Shown: positions 12,201 through 24,716 of the stretch, piece after piece
Position numbering within the stretch: the first letter of the stretch is position 1
Layout of the letters: each line of letters opens with the position of its first letter
Assembly (NCBI RefSeq): GCF_029227915.1
Contig: NC_079881.1
Span: 5,766,001-5,830,000, forward strand
Source: Hydractinia symbiolongicarpus
Taxonomy: Eukaryota > Cnidaria > Hydrozoa > Anthoathecata > Hydractiniidae
DNA: 64,000 bases
Direction of reading: 5' to 3'
Position numbers and translations under genes: made by a program
Notes under the pieces: generated by a model
The model's database searches: none
Told to the model about the DNA's origin: nothing
What the model saw: only the letters and a program-made list of their open reading frames with translations

Positions 12201-15200
12201 GTTTTAGTCTGAGGAATCATATGTAAGAAAAGTCCCGAATTCTGAGAGCGAGTGACCAAAATCAGCTTTCCAATAAAGTATTCATGGCTGTAGTTGCCAC
12301 CTGTTTATAACGGGTGCTTAAAATGGTCAATTCTATCGCATTAAAGATGGCAACGTTGTTAAAAATGTTTATCCTTCTTGTTTAGGAAGTTACAACTGCT
12401 TTTTTTCTTTTTAACTGCTAGCAAGTTGTCATTTAAGAAATTAAACAAGATAGATGGTAATTCCTCTTTCCTTAATAAAGTGTTGTGACGTCATAGCGCT
12501 CAATCTCCATTTTGTATGTAAGATTAAAACACATTGGATCGAATAATATCTTTGCTTATTAGGTTAAGAAGGCTTTCTCAAATAATACATGCATACCGGG
12601 GGGGAGGGGGGGAGTCATGGATGAATGTACTGAAAAAGATCAATAAGTGGGACCTCATCATCCATTTCAGCAATTATTGGACAGGGTTAACTCTCACTCT
12701 TAAACAGGGTTCACAACTGTAGAAAAACCTATTCCTTCTGTATTGTGAGAGATATTTTATAAGGAAATACACGCCTTTCTTACTATACTTTTAAGATTAG
12801 CCTGGATGCTTCTTAGCTTTTATAAAAATTGAAATTTGGGGAATCACATCCCTGTTTTATAAGGCGAATTCCCATGGGACGATTTCTACGACGACCGTCA
12901 TTAATACTCGAATTTGATTGGTTGCGATTTCGTCATGACGAAAAGTTGAATTGGTTTATACTTTTCGTCACAAAAATCGCCGCAAATATGGTCCAGTGGA
13001 GATTCGGCTATACCCTAAAAATTCCTTTTAGCAAGATCAATGTCAATCTATCAATTTTACTTTTTAAATTTTTGCTCAATAATAGAGTTTTCCCGAATTT
13101 CTTAATTATGTCAAATTCAATTAAAGAGGTCGATACTAAAAATGATTCTTTTCCCTAAATTCTTTATCAAAAGGTTGAAAAAAATACCTAATGTCGTAAA
13201 TATTTCTGTTCGTTAAGTGCCTCAATTCCGAGCTGAAAGTTAGTCAAACCCTTTATTATATAGCTGAGCTTTCTAATAGCCTTTAAATCTAAATATTTTC
13301 CAACCAGAATATTATACTGCTCTGAAAACTTCAGTTTTGTCATGATAATTTGATATTCTATCTGAATATCTTTATTTGAAGAGCATAGAATCATTATAAA
13401 ATTTTGGATGACGTCATAACTATTATAATTTATGAAATTCAGGAAAGGCGTATTTGCGAGTTAGCAGTTAAACTTACCTATAATCTTAGCCTCAAGTTAA
13501 GAAAACATTTTGTTTCTTATAACAAAAAATAAAGTTCTTGTTTTACTATTAAAACAATTTGCTAAATAAAAAATAAGAACATCCTAAGACTCGAATCATT
13601 AGTTTCTAAACTAAGAACAAACCGAGTGAATTTCTTCATAAAATGAAAACAAGTAATGACTCCTCTTACATTTTTCTTTCAAGCTACCAATAATATTTTT
13701 TGCTTGCGATCGTTTATTTTCTCACCGATAATAACTGAAATAGTATTTATCTTGGCGCGATTAATCATAAACTCGACATAAGAAATTTGACACAAATTCA
13801 AACCTAAGCACAAAATGAGGCTAAATTACAAGGCTGTGTTCTTACTTTTAGAAATATGAACAAATCAATTCAATGTTTTGAAAAATAAGAACAGCCAGTG
13901 CCAGGTCAGATTTTAGAATCTCGTCGTGACTACCCTTCCGCATTTATACCCATAAAAATCGGGCATCGCCTTTTGGAAGGTTTAAAAAAAAAGTATACAT
14001 CACACGGATAGCGGTGTTAGGGGCTGGGGGTTCCTTGCACCTTCTCCCTACTTTGTTGCTAAATAATGATTGGTTTTTAAATAAGAAATATTACAAAGTA
14101 AGAAAGGGGATGTTGAGGAAAGTGTTTCTAAATTTGCCCATCCATGGTGTAAACATTTTTTTTACTCCGTAACTAACACTGCCCCCTCTGCCATCCTTGC
14201 GCAAAAAAATGTAAATGCCTTTTTAAATGTCGACCTCACTCATTTGACGATGATGAAATTCGTTTAGACGATTTCTCTAACATTCCGCTCATTTTAGAAC
14301 TAAAAATTTAAAATTAAACATTTTTAAAATATTTTTTAGATTTTCAAGATGTGCATGTTATGGTATTCGTTGGTGTGGGATTCTTAATGTCATTTTTAAA
14401 AAAGTATGGTTTTGGAGCGTTGTCATATAACTTCCTCATATCGGCAGTATGCATACAATGGGCAACTCTACTGAACGCATGGATCAAACAAAGAGTGCAA
14501 CAAGAGGAAGGGCATAACCCAGATTACGTGGGAAAAATCAAACTTGACCTAGAAAGGTGCGTGATTATTATTTATCACTCAAATAAAACTTTTAACACTG
14601 ATTTATAATTTTGTGAAGCTTTTACATAAAAAGAGAAATTTAGCACCTCAAATTGACCTATAGCTGCAATAAGTGTTTTATAAAGCAATATTTAGATCCT
14701 AGAGAAAAATCACTTTAATTAGCACTATTGGGAAAAAGAATTAAAATCCTAACCAAAAATTCAGTAATCTAAAATTCCTTCATTCAGCTCGCATTAAACA
14801 ACCTGGCAACCTCATTCAAAGAGTTTTTTTTCCTTTTTAGTACATGGCCTTAGGGACTATTTAATTTTGAATCTTAAGATCTTTTTTATTCATTTCCTAT
14901 AGTACCAAAACTTTTTTTTAACAGATTATCAGGAAACTAGTGCTCTAATATGAGAAAGAGGTATAACAGGGTCATTTATTTAGCACACAAGATGACATTT
15001 TTGGTTGGCGTAAGTACAGAGGCAAAAAACAAATTCAAGATGTAGATCACACACAAAAATAACTAAAAATATCTGTAACAATCTTGTAAGTCTGATGCTG
15101 AACGGCCAATACATTCTACATAAATAATAAACGCAAAAAAAACAAGTAGTTACCAAAACACAAAATTCCCCACACTTCACCTATACGCAGCTCAAATACT

Positions 15201-18200
15201 TTACACACTGACAAACAGAAACTTATGCATACGAAACACGACAAATACGCTATACCCGAGAGACAAAAACACAATAAAAAATAGCACACAATAAACAAAG
15301 ACAAACTGAATATATAGAAGTATTTATAAAAAACACAAAGAAGGAGAACCAGATGCTCCTACGTAGAGTTTGAGATCTACACGCGTCTGATACGGAAACA
15401 TTACATTTGGCATGTCTTTGAAACCGAAGTACTAATATAACCTTTAGAGCGCACAAAAAGTTAATATCTCCCTTGCTTTTAATGATCTCTGCTGAGGCTT
15501 GACCTGGAATTTTTAACTAAACTAAAGACTAAAACAAATACCATAATAATACAGCAATAATTGCGCCAATTAAACGTTTTTAACGCCAAATTGCAGTGGA
15601 AGTTCGGCCGATAAACGCATATATATTTTTCACAGGTTAAAACTTAAGGAAGTTTAAGCCATGACGATGGCACCACCAACTGCTTGAAACTTGAATTAGA
15701 TTAAAAATTTACAAGTATACGAAAATGTAAAAATCTAACTTTTCAGGAACATTATTCAGGAAAGGACTATTAACCACATTTTCTTTTTTTAGCTTGCTGA
15801 CGTCAGATTTTACAGCAGTAACTGTCGTGATTTCTTTCGGCGTTTTAATCGGCAAAGCTAGCAGAGTGCAGCTTCTGTTTGTTGCCATATTTGAATGTAT
15901 CTTCTTTGCTATTAATGAAGTTATTATTAACGAATTTTTGCACACGACCGATGCTGGAGGCTCAATAGTGGTGCACATTTTCGCAGCGTATTTTGGCTTG
16001 GCTGTTTCTGCCGTATTACAAAATTCTGGTGATGAGCATGAAAACGAGACATCTACGTACCAATCTGATATATTTGCTATGATAGGTAAAAAGTTTAGTT
16101 ACTCTTACAAGTTTCACCACGTTTTGCAGGTCTCTGTAGTAACCATATTCTGTTCAAAATACCGCCGCAGCTTTTTTTCGTAACACTCTTCCCCTTTTCC
16201 TTTTGCCCGAAAGTGATTTTACTACTTCGACCTAACAAGCAAGCAAAAATGGACGAAATATGTACGATGGACTGAAATCTGAGGACCGGTGCAGCCGTGG
16301 TTTTTTCCACGGACTATGCATAATTTTGAACTTAACTAAACCATAGACTAACCTCTAAAAGAAAGCAGAAATTCTTCTTGTTCTAAATTAAGTATCCCTT
16401 TTTCAACCATGGCCCGGTCTTAATAAGCATGGATGGAGAAATATTTCTTTCTCAATGATATAGGGTTAGACTCAAAATATTTCTTACAATTCCATAGTTT
16501 CAAGTAAGATGTAAATTTTTGAAAACTGATTTCTACTAAAATTTCGTTATCTCTGCGCATGGCGCATAAAACCATTTTATCGCATGATGTCCGCGTCGCT
16601 ACACCGAACAAATCTCAATTGATTGTCCTTTTTAGGTACATTGTTTCTGTGGGCGTTCTGGCCAAGTTTCAACGCATCTCTTCTTGTGCAAGAGGCTAAC
16701 AGACACAACCGTGCGATAATAAACACATATTTCTCACTCGCATCTTGTGTGGCAACCACCTTCTTTGTGTCTGCTTGTGTCAACAAGAAGTACAAGTTCA
16801 AAATGGTAGGTTATTGACTTATTTGTAACGGCTAATTTTGCTCTACTTATGCTATTTTCTTACAAGAAACAACTTTATAAGAAACTGACCAGCCTAGTCC
16901 AAAAAAATCAAGAAACTTTAACTCATTGTATAACAGTTTTCATCAAAAAACTTTTTTCACACAAGCCTACCATTTATTGGACAGATGTCGAGTAGGTTAT
17001 TCTGACAAATCATGGGATTACTTTAAAGTTGACGATTCCAATGGAACAAACATTATTTTAGATGATATTAGAAGGCAAAAAAGGCCTTATTTCATCTTCT
17101 CTTGCACGTGTGTTGATGAAAGACGCCTTGTTGTGTCACCATCATATTTTGATTACATAATTCGCTCTTTTAGACCTCGTCAAAACTAAAAAACTTATTA
17201 AGAAACTTTTGCCAGTAAATTAATCTTAAAATTTAAGAAACCTTGGCTAGCTATTTGCTTGGTTTCCCATAAGTTAATGTTGTTCTATGACTCCTCAGTT
17301 AAATCATTTTCTCTTTAATATTGTCACAATGCTTGGGTTTACAAACATGTTATAACATCCAAACAAGTTTGGGGTAAGAAAATAACCATCAACTAGAATG
17401 CACGAATAATATCTGGTATTCAAAGACAAGTATTAGCTGTTACCTTAGTTCAATGTGTCACATACCAGAAAATAGTATGTGGGGGTAGATTGCAGGTTTG
17501 GCGGCTTTTGTAGACATGTCGAAATGATCAACTAGGGTGACATTGTCACTGTTTTTTTGTTAAACATGACAAAAACGAATATGTTCTTTGTTCGACCAAC
17601 GATTGCAGCATTAACAAGTGATTCGCCTATGCTCATCAGCCTTTCAATAATTTGCCTCGATTTTAATAACGGGGGTAATCTCAAATACGTAATATTTATT
17701 TTATCTATCATCTTGATATCCATTATCTCAATATTTCCCCTGCTAACTTTTCGATGCTTTGCAATATTCAAGCCCTTCTTAGTTTGCATATACGAAGAAA
17801 TTGAAAAAAAACAACCTTAAAAATGTGTTCCACACAATAATGTGTTAACTATATTCAGGTGCATGTTCAAAATGCTACCTTAGCAGGTGGTGTAGCCGTA
17901 GGTGCTTCAGCCGATTTGATGATCAAACCATGGGGCGCCGTTTTAATCGGAATGTGTGCGGGAATTATAAGCTCTCTTGGATACGCACACGTCACTGTAA
18001 GTTGATTATTATTTTGAATAATTCTATTTCAACATTGACATTAATATTCAGTATTGAATACTGTTTCTACTAGCTAACTGGGTTACCCCACATATTTAAG
18101 ATTCTACTGAATGCCTTTTATGAATGAAAACAGAACCGTTTTAACTTGACTTTTATAAGTTTAGATTATAAGTTTATTAAAAAAACAGGCTAATACAGTT

Positions 18201-19006
18201 GTTTAACAATTTTGTGAGATCTGATGATGCTTTTTACTCTATCTAGCCATTTCTCAATAAAAAATTAAAAGTGCATGATACTTGTGGGGTGCACAATTTA
18301 CATGGCATGCCGGGAATATTTGCTGGGATTGTGGGAACAATCGCTACAGCATTTATCGATAAAAGTGATTATCCAAAAGGAGAGTAAGCGAGACTATTAT
18401 CTTATTGGTTTTATTCTTGATTCTTATAATGGACAACTGAAACAATGCTAGTGTTGATATAACTGTTTTCTTAAGAAGAGAATATTTTCTTTAGCTTCGA
18501 AGCAATATACAAGAAACACGACACAAGGAGCCTTTCAGAACTGGCAGGTTATCAAGCAGCCGCCATTTTTGTTGCGTTAGGAATGTCTATAGGTGGTGGT
18601 CTTATAACTGGTACTCACTTCATATTTGCTTTGTTGCTTTTGTTCGTTCGTTCGGTCGTTTTTTTTTTTGGCTTTTTTTGTTTTATTTCCATCACAAGGA
18701 TATTTTCGTTTAGGTTTGATCATTAAAAAAATGGACACGTTGGATGAAGATGAACTTTTTTTTGATGCCACGGAGTTTGAGGTAACTTATTCTTTATACT
18801 TATATGCGAATATTATAGGCTATAGTTTAACCTTGAAAAAATTACCCCTACACTTACCAGTGTGAGCACCATTACCATAAGAGCTTTTATTTTTCGTGTA
18901 TTTACTGATTTATTTTTATGTTAAGGTGCCGAATGAAGATATCAATTCGAATATACACCATGATAATAACTTTGAGTTAAAACATCGACCAGCAAAAGTT
19001 GCATGA
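9234..19006 (+). CDS. Rh-type ammonium transporter (Rhesus glycoprotein family)
   Basis: Nine exons with consistent phases: 9234-9366, 14340-14556, 15793-16085, 16636-16805, 17859-17996, 18247-18383, 18495-18610, 18714-18781 and 18926-19006. They encode about 450 residues, the usual length for Rh proteins. Members form trimeric plasma-membrane channels for ammonia/ammonium and possibly CO2. Visible family signatures are [21 protein letters not shown], the pore twin histidines His178 ([10 protein letters not shown]) and His336 (NNLHG-type context, here HNLHGMPG), the conserved Asp170, and [11 protein letters not shown]. The membrane core is intact. The cytoplasmic tail is short and acidic, then histidine-rich. 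Intron 1 is almost 5 kb and carries transposon debris. The exon 8 acceptor at 18714 was preferred over 18700 because it matches the family (TGLIIK). It is closer to RhBG/RhCG than to bacterial AmtB; orthology within Rh is unresolved. Confidence 0.93.
10119..10199. repeat. foldback element of the CAACCTCGT family
   Basis: Begins CAACTTCGTTCCCAGAGC and ends AGGAGGTTG. Internally it shares the phrase TAACGG.TCAGG with the copy at 2041. It lies in intron 1 of the Rh gene. Confidence 0.55.
10573..10671. repeat. foldback element of the CAACCTCGT family
   Basis: Begins CAACCTCGTCTCCAG and ends GTCCTGGGATGAGGTTG, a near-inverted pair about 99 bp across. It lies in intron 1 of the Rh gene. Confidence 0.6.
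10988..11868. mobile_element. DNA transposon remnant with terminal and subterminal repeats
   Basis: The outermost AAGGACGACGA (10988) is mirrored by TCGTCGTCCTT (ending 11868). Inside these, CCTTATTCCATGAAATTAA is mirrored by its reverse complement near 11833-11853. Both ends then carry arrays of a short GTTAATT-type motif. About 60 codons near 11445-11620 look like the C-terminal tail of a Tigger/jerky-like transposase ([13 protein letters not shown]), but this is weak. The left arm has a 26-bp spacer between the two inverted segments where the right has 4 bp. It lies in intron 1 of the Rh gene and is non-autonomous as it stands. Confidence 0.7.
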
Positions 19007-19287
19007 GAAACAATCGCACGTTCTATACTTGTGCATATTTTTATTGTGATGGTGATAGCTGCCAATGTTTAGTCTCAAAGCTTTCAGCCTAGGAGGTGCA
19101 GTTGAGGGGCCTGTTAAAGAAAGAACTTATTATGGAAAATTGAGAAATATTTCTAATGAACATTTCTTGTTGATTCTGTTACTTTTAATTTTTTTTTTAC
19201 TTTTAATTTTTTATCATTACTAAAGTCTTGTTTTCTAATGTATATAAGAACGAGCTTTACAATTTATTAACTTTTGTAGACTTTTTA

Positions 19288-19293
19288 AATAAA
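19288..19293 (+). promoter_or_regulatory. possible polyadenylation signal of the Rh gene
   Basis: An AATAAA hexamer about 280 bp past the Rh stop codon is a reasonable poly(A) signal, though the AT-rich background makes chance occurrence common. Confidence 0.3.
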
Positions 19294-19569
19294 TCCTATT
19301 TTCATAACTTTAGCGTGACAGTATAACATCGTCATTATTATCCAAGTTTGCCTTTTTCCGTTGGCGCATCAGCTGGAAATTCGAGTTTTGTGATACAGAT
19401 CGCATCAATTGATTCTGGGAGAAAAGAATGATTTCAATGGTGGCTCAGTTTTTAATCAAATTGTGTAGATGTTGATAATTTTTTGTCCAGCAAAACATAA
19501 TTTATATTTTATTTATTATTATTATTATTCCGATATTTGTGTCCTGTGTTCTGAATGTATACATTAAGT

Positions 19570-19719
19570 ATACACTGGTATTGCCTACCCCATTTCCCTC
19601 ACATTCCCTCACAAGGCTTAGGTTGGTAGACACTTGCTAAACCAGCCCGGTCTGGGGACCAAACCACCGACCTAGTAATTACGAAGCGAACTTCAAAATC
19701 ACAAGGCCCCGCGCTATTA
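19570..19719 (-). repeat. diverged tRNA-derived SINE
   Basis: Read on the minus strand it has a tRNA-like head with a degenerate B box (GGTTTGGTCC). A body follows that shares CCTAAGCC.TGTGAGGGAA with the SINEs at 48012 and 49061. The head has diverged from those copies. Confidence 0.55.
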
Positions 19720-20640
19720 ATTCAGGCTGATTACTGATCGAATATTTATTATATCAAATAAATGGGAGAGGTGTGCAAAAAACGAAGTCAAAAATTACCA
19801 ATGGGTGGGACGATTATTTGCTTGTTGTTAAAACAGATTGATTACATTCAGGTAATTCGAAACATAATTGTCTAAAGATCACGATTTGATAATAAAAAAT
19901 TATTGTAGTTTTCAAAATAGGTTAAAAGGTCAATTATTGCGCGTAGCGATATCGATTTATTTTAAATTTCATAATACAAGCAAGTGAGATTAGCTAGATA
20001 ATTTTCTTCAGTTACAATGGATGATGCTGTATTAAAGAAAGCCTTTACAATTGAAACCTTATGACATAATATTGATCGGCAACTAAGAAGAATCGCATTG
20101 CATTCTGTTTTTTTAACTCTCAGTTGACAACAATCGAACACGAATTTTTATGAGATGGGGATGTCTGTTTATTTTTTTTGATTGCCCTGGAAAATCTTAT
20201 CATTCCTTTTCATTATCTTAGAACTGCATCTATTTTCCTGATTTCTTCAACATAAACAGCCGTATAATGACACAATGTTAATATACCCTTCCTATACCGG
20301 GGTGCAATGCGATTGAGAAATTTAAAATGATTTAGATGGTCGGCCGGTCTATTACATCCCTCTTTGGGCAAAAGTAATGAATCTTTCATCAACAACATCT
20401 AAATCGGAAGTAATTAATACCATTCAGTGCTAGCTTATACATTATATGGACATATAAATTTATTCTCAAGATAAAATCACGAAACAAAATAACATACCAC
20501 GTTGTCATGGCTACGGAAATAAATTCCTGCCAGCAAAAACAAAACAACATATAAATCTGGCAGGAAACGTTTTAAGCATGGCATTTGCGCGATGTTGTTT
20601 CGTTATCCTTTCCTTTTAAATGTTGTCATAGGTCGAAATA

Positions 20641-20670
20641 AATAAATGAATAAATAAATAGATAGATAAA
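20641..20670. repeat. (AAAT/GATA)n microsatellite
   Basis: Short run of AAAT units passing into GATA units. Confidence 0.8.
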
Positions 20671-21120
20671 GTAAATATGTATTTCTTTTTTAAATTTTCC
20701 TTCTTGATAAAAAAGAATATACTCAGGTACCTGAACATAACATCTACTCGATCGAGTTTGTTTCGTGCTGGAGGTGAAAAAGATTTCTGTTTAAAGACAA
20801 ATTAATCCCTTATGTTCATCTTGACCATTGTTGTTTTTTTGCTTCAAAATATTCATTAATTCTATGAATTCACAGCATGCTGCACAAATGGAAAGCATTG
20901 CTGGAGATCGAGTTTTATTACCTATGTTGTATAGAACTACAAATATATTTAATACAACAATTATATGCAAGAGGATAATATATTGCTTGATGTGCAGATG
21001 AATTTATAGATGAACCAATGTTGATGATTAACGAAGCTCATAAAGTTTGAAGTGGCTTTAAGCTCTAATAATCTAGATTGTTTTATATGTGCTCGCGAGA
21101 TGCTTTCCATGGGTTGTAAA

Positions 21121-21147
21121 TTTTGTTTGTTTGTTTGTTTGTTTGTT
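21121..21147. repeat. (TTTG)n microsatellite
   Basis: About six uninterrupted TTTG units. Confidence 0.9.
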
Positions 21148-22332
21148 GAAGTAACTTATGTAGTTGTTGTTTTGCTCTGTTTTATTCACAAAGATGCAAC
21201 CTTTTCTTCTACAGGTTGCGTTTTTTAAACAACTTTTAATAGTCATGAGTTTTGGACAACATTGAAAAGGATTTGGAATGTCCAGTAATGTTTCTGCGGT
21301 ATTTAATCCAAAGGGAAAGTTAATATTTGACATCATCAAAAATATTGCGAATCCTGTTTTGAATTTTAAATAAAATAATTCTTTTTAGCTGCTGCAGAAC
21401 ATGTATTTAGATTTTTTCGTTGTAAAGAACTAAAAAAAATGTGTCTAAATATATCAAAAAATCCTGCCACTTTAGGTGACTAATTTGATGGTTAACATTT
21501 CTTTTGATCACTTATTTGATTGCTTTGTCGAACTCCCAAAGGAGCAGAAAATTTTCACGAGATAGGGAATGTTCGAGAGGAAGAAAGAGAAATAGGAAGA
21601 CCAAAAACTGCAAAAAAGTAAAATTTTATTCAGGCACGGGAAGATGTTTAATAATCAAGATTGTTTGAAGAGGGATCAAAATAGACGTGCTTTGTAGAAA
21701 TTAATGTCATTTAAGTAACTGGTTCAAAACAACACTTAAAGAAATATTTTTCATTACGTCGTTACCATGGAGAAACCTCAATCGTATCCAAAACATGCGA
21801 GTTTCTCACGTTCTAAACTTCCAACATTACTTTTCATACTTCTAGTAGATATATTTAAAGTAATTAAAATATCGTGCTACTAAGAACACTTGGATGATGT
21901 TGGTTTTTGTTTTTATTGAGAAATAGTTTGATATGCCAATGACACTTGTGGAGCGGATTGCTTAAGCTGACTTAAATAATTCTTAAGCATCTGTAAGTGT
22001 GTTGTGTTCATGTTTCGTCCTAACATGTCATTTTAATTAATTAATATCAGATAGTTCTCTTTTTTCGTGCATTGCCGATCTCTCTTGGTATTAAAGGGGT
22101 GACCATGTAAAAATAGTGATCTAACAGAATGCGAACTAGGATATTATACGGATGAAAACATGCGAACGGGTCTTTGGGTGTTAAAAATACACTAGATAAT
22201 CCCTTTTCAGGGAAAACTTTGCGAGACAAAAATTTTGTCGTCGGAAAGAACTTTTGTCTGACAAACATTCTCAGGATTATTACCTAAAAATACCTCACAA
22301 TCTTAGTTCGAACAGGTACTTGCAATATTTTG

Positions 22333-22364
22333 GATAAATAGATAAATAAATAAATAAATAAATG
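22333..22364. repeat. (AAAT)n microsatellite
   Basis: Run of GATA/AAAT units, similar to the tract at 20641. Confidence 0.85.
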
Positions 22365-22613
22365 AAAGAATGGTGTTGCTGTGTAAAAAAAACTCATTTA
22401 TTCGAACAATCTTTTTTTGTCAAATGTTATGACTTTTGTAACAAAATTTTGTACGACAAGAAGTATGACATTTTGGACTGAATGATGCGGAAGTGATGTT
22501 TATTATATAGGCAATAGTCATTAGCCCGCTTATAGTCGATAAAACTCTATCGTATTTGTTATTGCTAGGCTGAAGATTTCGTGCGCGCTTTAGCGTGATC
22601 AGATTTTGGCCTA

Positions 22614-23243
22614 TTGACAGACAAAGGACATCATTATAGAGACAGCTCTTTGTTGCTAACTGCACGTTTTGAATGCAGTCCAATAATGAAAACAAAATTA
22701 AGTATTAAAAATTCTCTAAAGCTTACCTCGCACTTTAAAACGACATTAATGTCAAATTCTTATAGCATTAAACAAATCATATTTTTTTCAAGTAGCTTTC
22801 GTAAGAAAAAAACAAATTCGACTTCAAAGTTTTCTCTAACTTTGATCCCTTCCCACCGCCGTGAAAGTTCATATCTGAGGGTAACATGTCTATATGTTAT
22901 GCTCGCAATCACCACGAAGTTCACCGGGCTCTTGGCATGCTGCAGCACGTTTAGAAAGGTGGTTATATCTGTCCCAACATCCTTTCTGTTAATACCATCG
23001 TTTGAAATGTTAATAGCAGCAAAACGAAGCACTTATATATCCAAACATGTACATACCGCACTGGTTCTGTATCATACTCACCACACACTTACAAATCCTG
23101 ATGTTGCATTGTTGCATGTAACGATTAAACCTTTCTACTTTCATTCTTCCGAGTATAAGTCGCATATGGTAGCAGACATTGAATTGAAAGATATTCTTGA
23201 TGAGTGGCAGGGATACCGTCATATGTTTGGCAGAGATGGCTAG
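22614..23243 (+). CDS. orphan ORF of 209 codons, coding status uncertain
   Basis: The longest open frame in the 19-27 kb stretch. The product is rich in Ser, Thr, His and basic residues, with no signal peptide, membrane segment or motif that I recognise. The opposite strand is also open for two 90-codon stretches, which suggests either a decayed mobile element or chance. Neither strand gave a match to a family I know. Confidence 0.15.
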   Translation: MTDKGHHYRDSSLLLTARFECSPIMKTKLSIKNSLKLTSHFKTTLMSNSYSIKQIIFFSSSFRKKKTNSTSKFSLTLIPSHRRESSYLRVTCLYVMLAITTKFTGLLACCSTFRKVVISVPTSFLLIPSFEMLIAAKRSTYISKHVHTALVLYHTHHTLTNPDVALLHVTIKPFYFHSSEYKSHMVADIELKDILDEWQGYRHMFGRDG

Positions 23244-24661
23244 AGCTGTAGTAGCATAATGTACTGCAAGCTTGCCATGCAACTTGCACAGGGTCGTTAA
23301 CTGTTAATGTTAAGTAACTCGCTGTCAAGAACCATGCGCCTTGCATTCTTGGTTAGCTCATCCATGTATTTTTCCTTTGTGCTACCTTTTCGCAGGGTGT
23401 GCGATAGAGACCTATTCTCTGTGTTGTTGAAGTCTTCAGTTTCTCCTTCGACATTTTCAATCTTCTGCCTATGTAAGCCTGCCGCCTCTTACTTTAGGTT
23501 GTTCACATTTTGTTATCTGGCTGCTGCCAACCAGATAACCTCTGCTAACCCATCTACAACTCGGTAAAACTATCGCCATAGTTGTTGTAAGAGTCACTAA
23601 GGTAGCTAGCGCCATGCATCGGAACATCCTTGTACTCTACATAGCTCCGTGCATGTTAGTTGGATTCTTGCTTCTAAATACTTTTAAGCTTAAGAGTTGG
23701 CGTGCATTCGCAAGGCCACTGGAGTACCTTGAAGAATATCCCCTTCGAGCTTTTTAAGCAGTTGGTTAATGTGGCAATTTTTCTTGACACTTATGTTGAT
23801 GAAACATTGCTCTTCCAACCTTATCCAAGATATGATCATACTTAGTCAACAAGAGTAGTCACCAAGACCATCCGACATGGTTAGCGATAAACCCCTTACT
23901 TTATTGGGAAATACAATGAAAGTAGACGTTTTGGGACCCAATTCTATACCTTATCATTCTGTCTCGACCACATCGCTTCAATATCATTCACTAGATGGAT
24001 TTACTGCCCCAGTCTGTCTAACTCGAACAAATTGCTTCAAAGTCATTAATTAAATAGATTAACTCACCAATCCATGCTGACTTGACCCTTCCGTTTTAAA
24101 GTTATCCATCGGACATATTTTAAAATGCTTCACCAGACAGACTTACTGACCCAATCCCATTCACAGGGGCATACTCTCTCAAAGTCATTCCTTGAAGCAA
24201 ACCACTTACCCAATTACGAGCACTCGACAACATCGTCCTAAAATGATTTAATTCATAGACTGACTTACTGCACCACACCCCGTTTAACACATCTTGCTGT
24301 GCAAAAATCACATTTTATTTACACAGTCACATATTCATAATGTCCCTCTCCAATACCTAGGGGATTTTGATTCCAACTGAGATTTATATGTGGCTGGTAT
24401 GTAGAACTTGAAAAATTTTAAGGGTGCTTTAAAAATTGAAAAAAGGTTGTCGGTTTGTCGTTTGAGTGTGTGGTTAAATGTATTTAAACTTAGCATGAGA
24501 GCATGAAATGAAATTCATGACTAATTAATAAACTGTATGTTATTAAAGAAAATTAGGTAGATATTTACTTTCAAAATAACTCCTTAATTAAACACAAATG
24601 GTAATTTAGAACGTGCTGTGATGTTGGTTCCGTTGTCGCTATCATTTTTTCTCAAAGATTC

Positions 24662-24708
<47 letters not shown>

Positions 24709-24716
24709 TTGTTGTC
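24662..24716. repeat. (GTT)n microsatellite
   Basis: About sixteen GTT units, followed by some 250 bp of T/G-rich low-complexity DNA. Confidence 0.95.

Noticed and set aside
12829-13158. 109-codon plus-strand ORF
   Set aside because: It lies in intron 1 of the Rh gene, begins mid-sequence without an acceptor and resembles nothing known.
14980-15456. Three overlapping minus-strand ORFs rich in Phe, Cys and Leu
   Set aside because: They lie inside intron 2 of the Rh gene, are compositionally biased and match no family that I know.
17532-17820. 85- and 87-codon ORFs on both strands
   Set aside because: Both fall within Rh intron 4 between well-supported exons. The minus frame looks somewhat protein-like, but I found no motif, splice partner or second copy.
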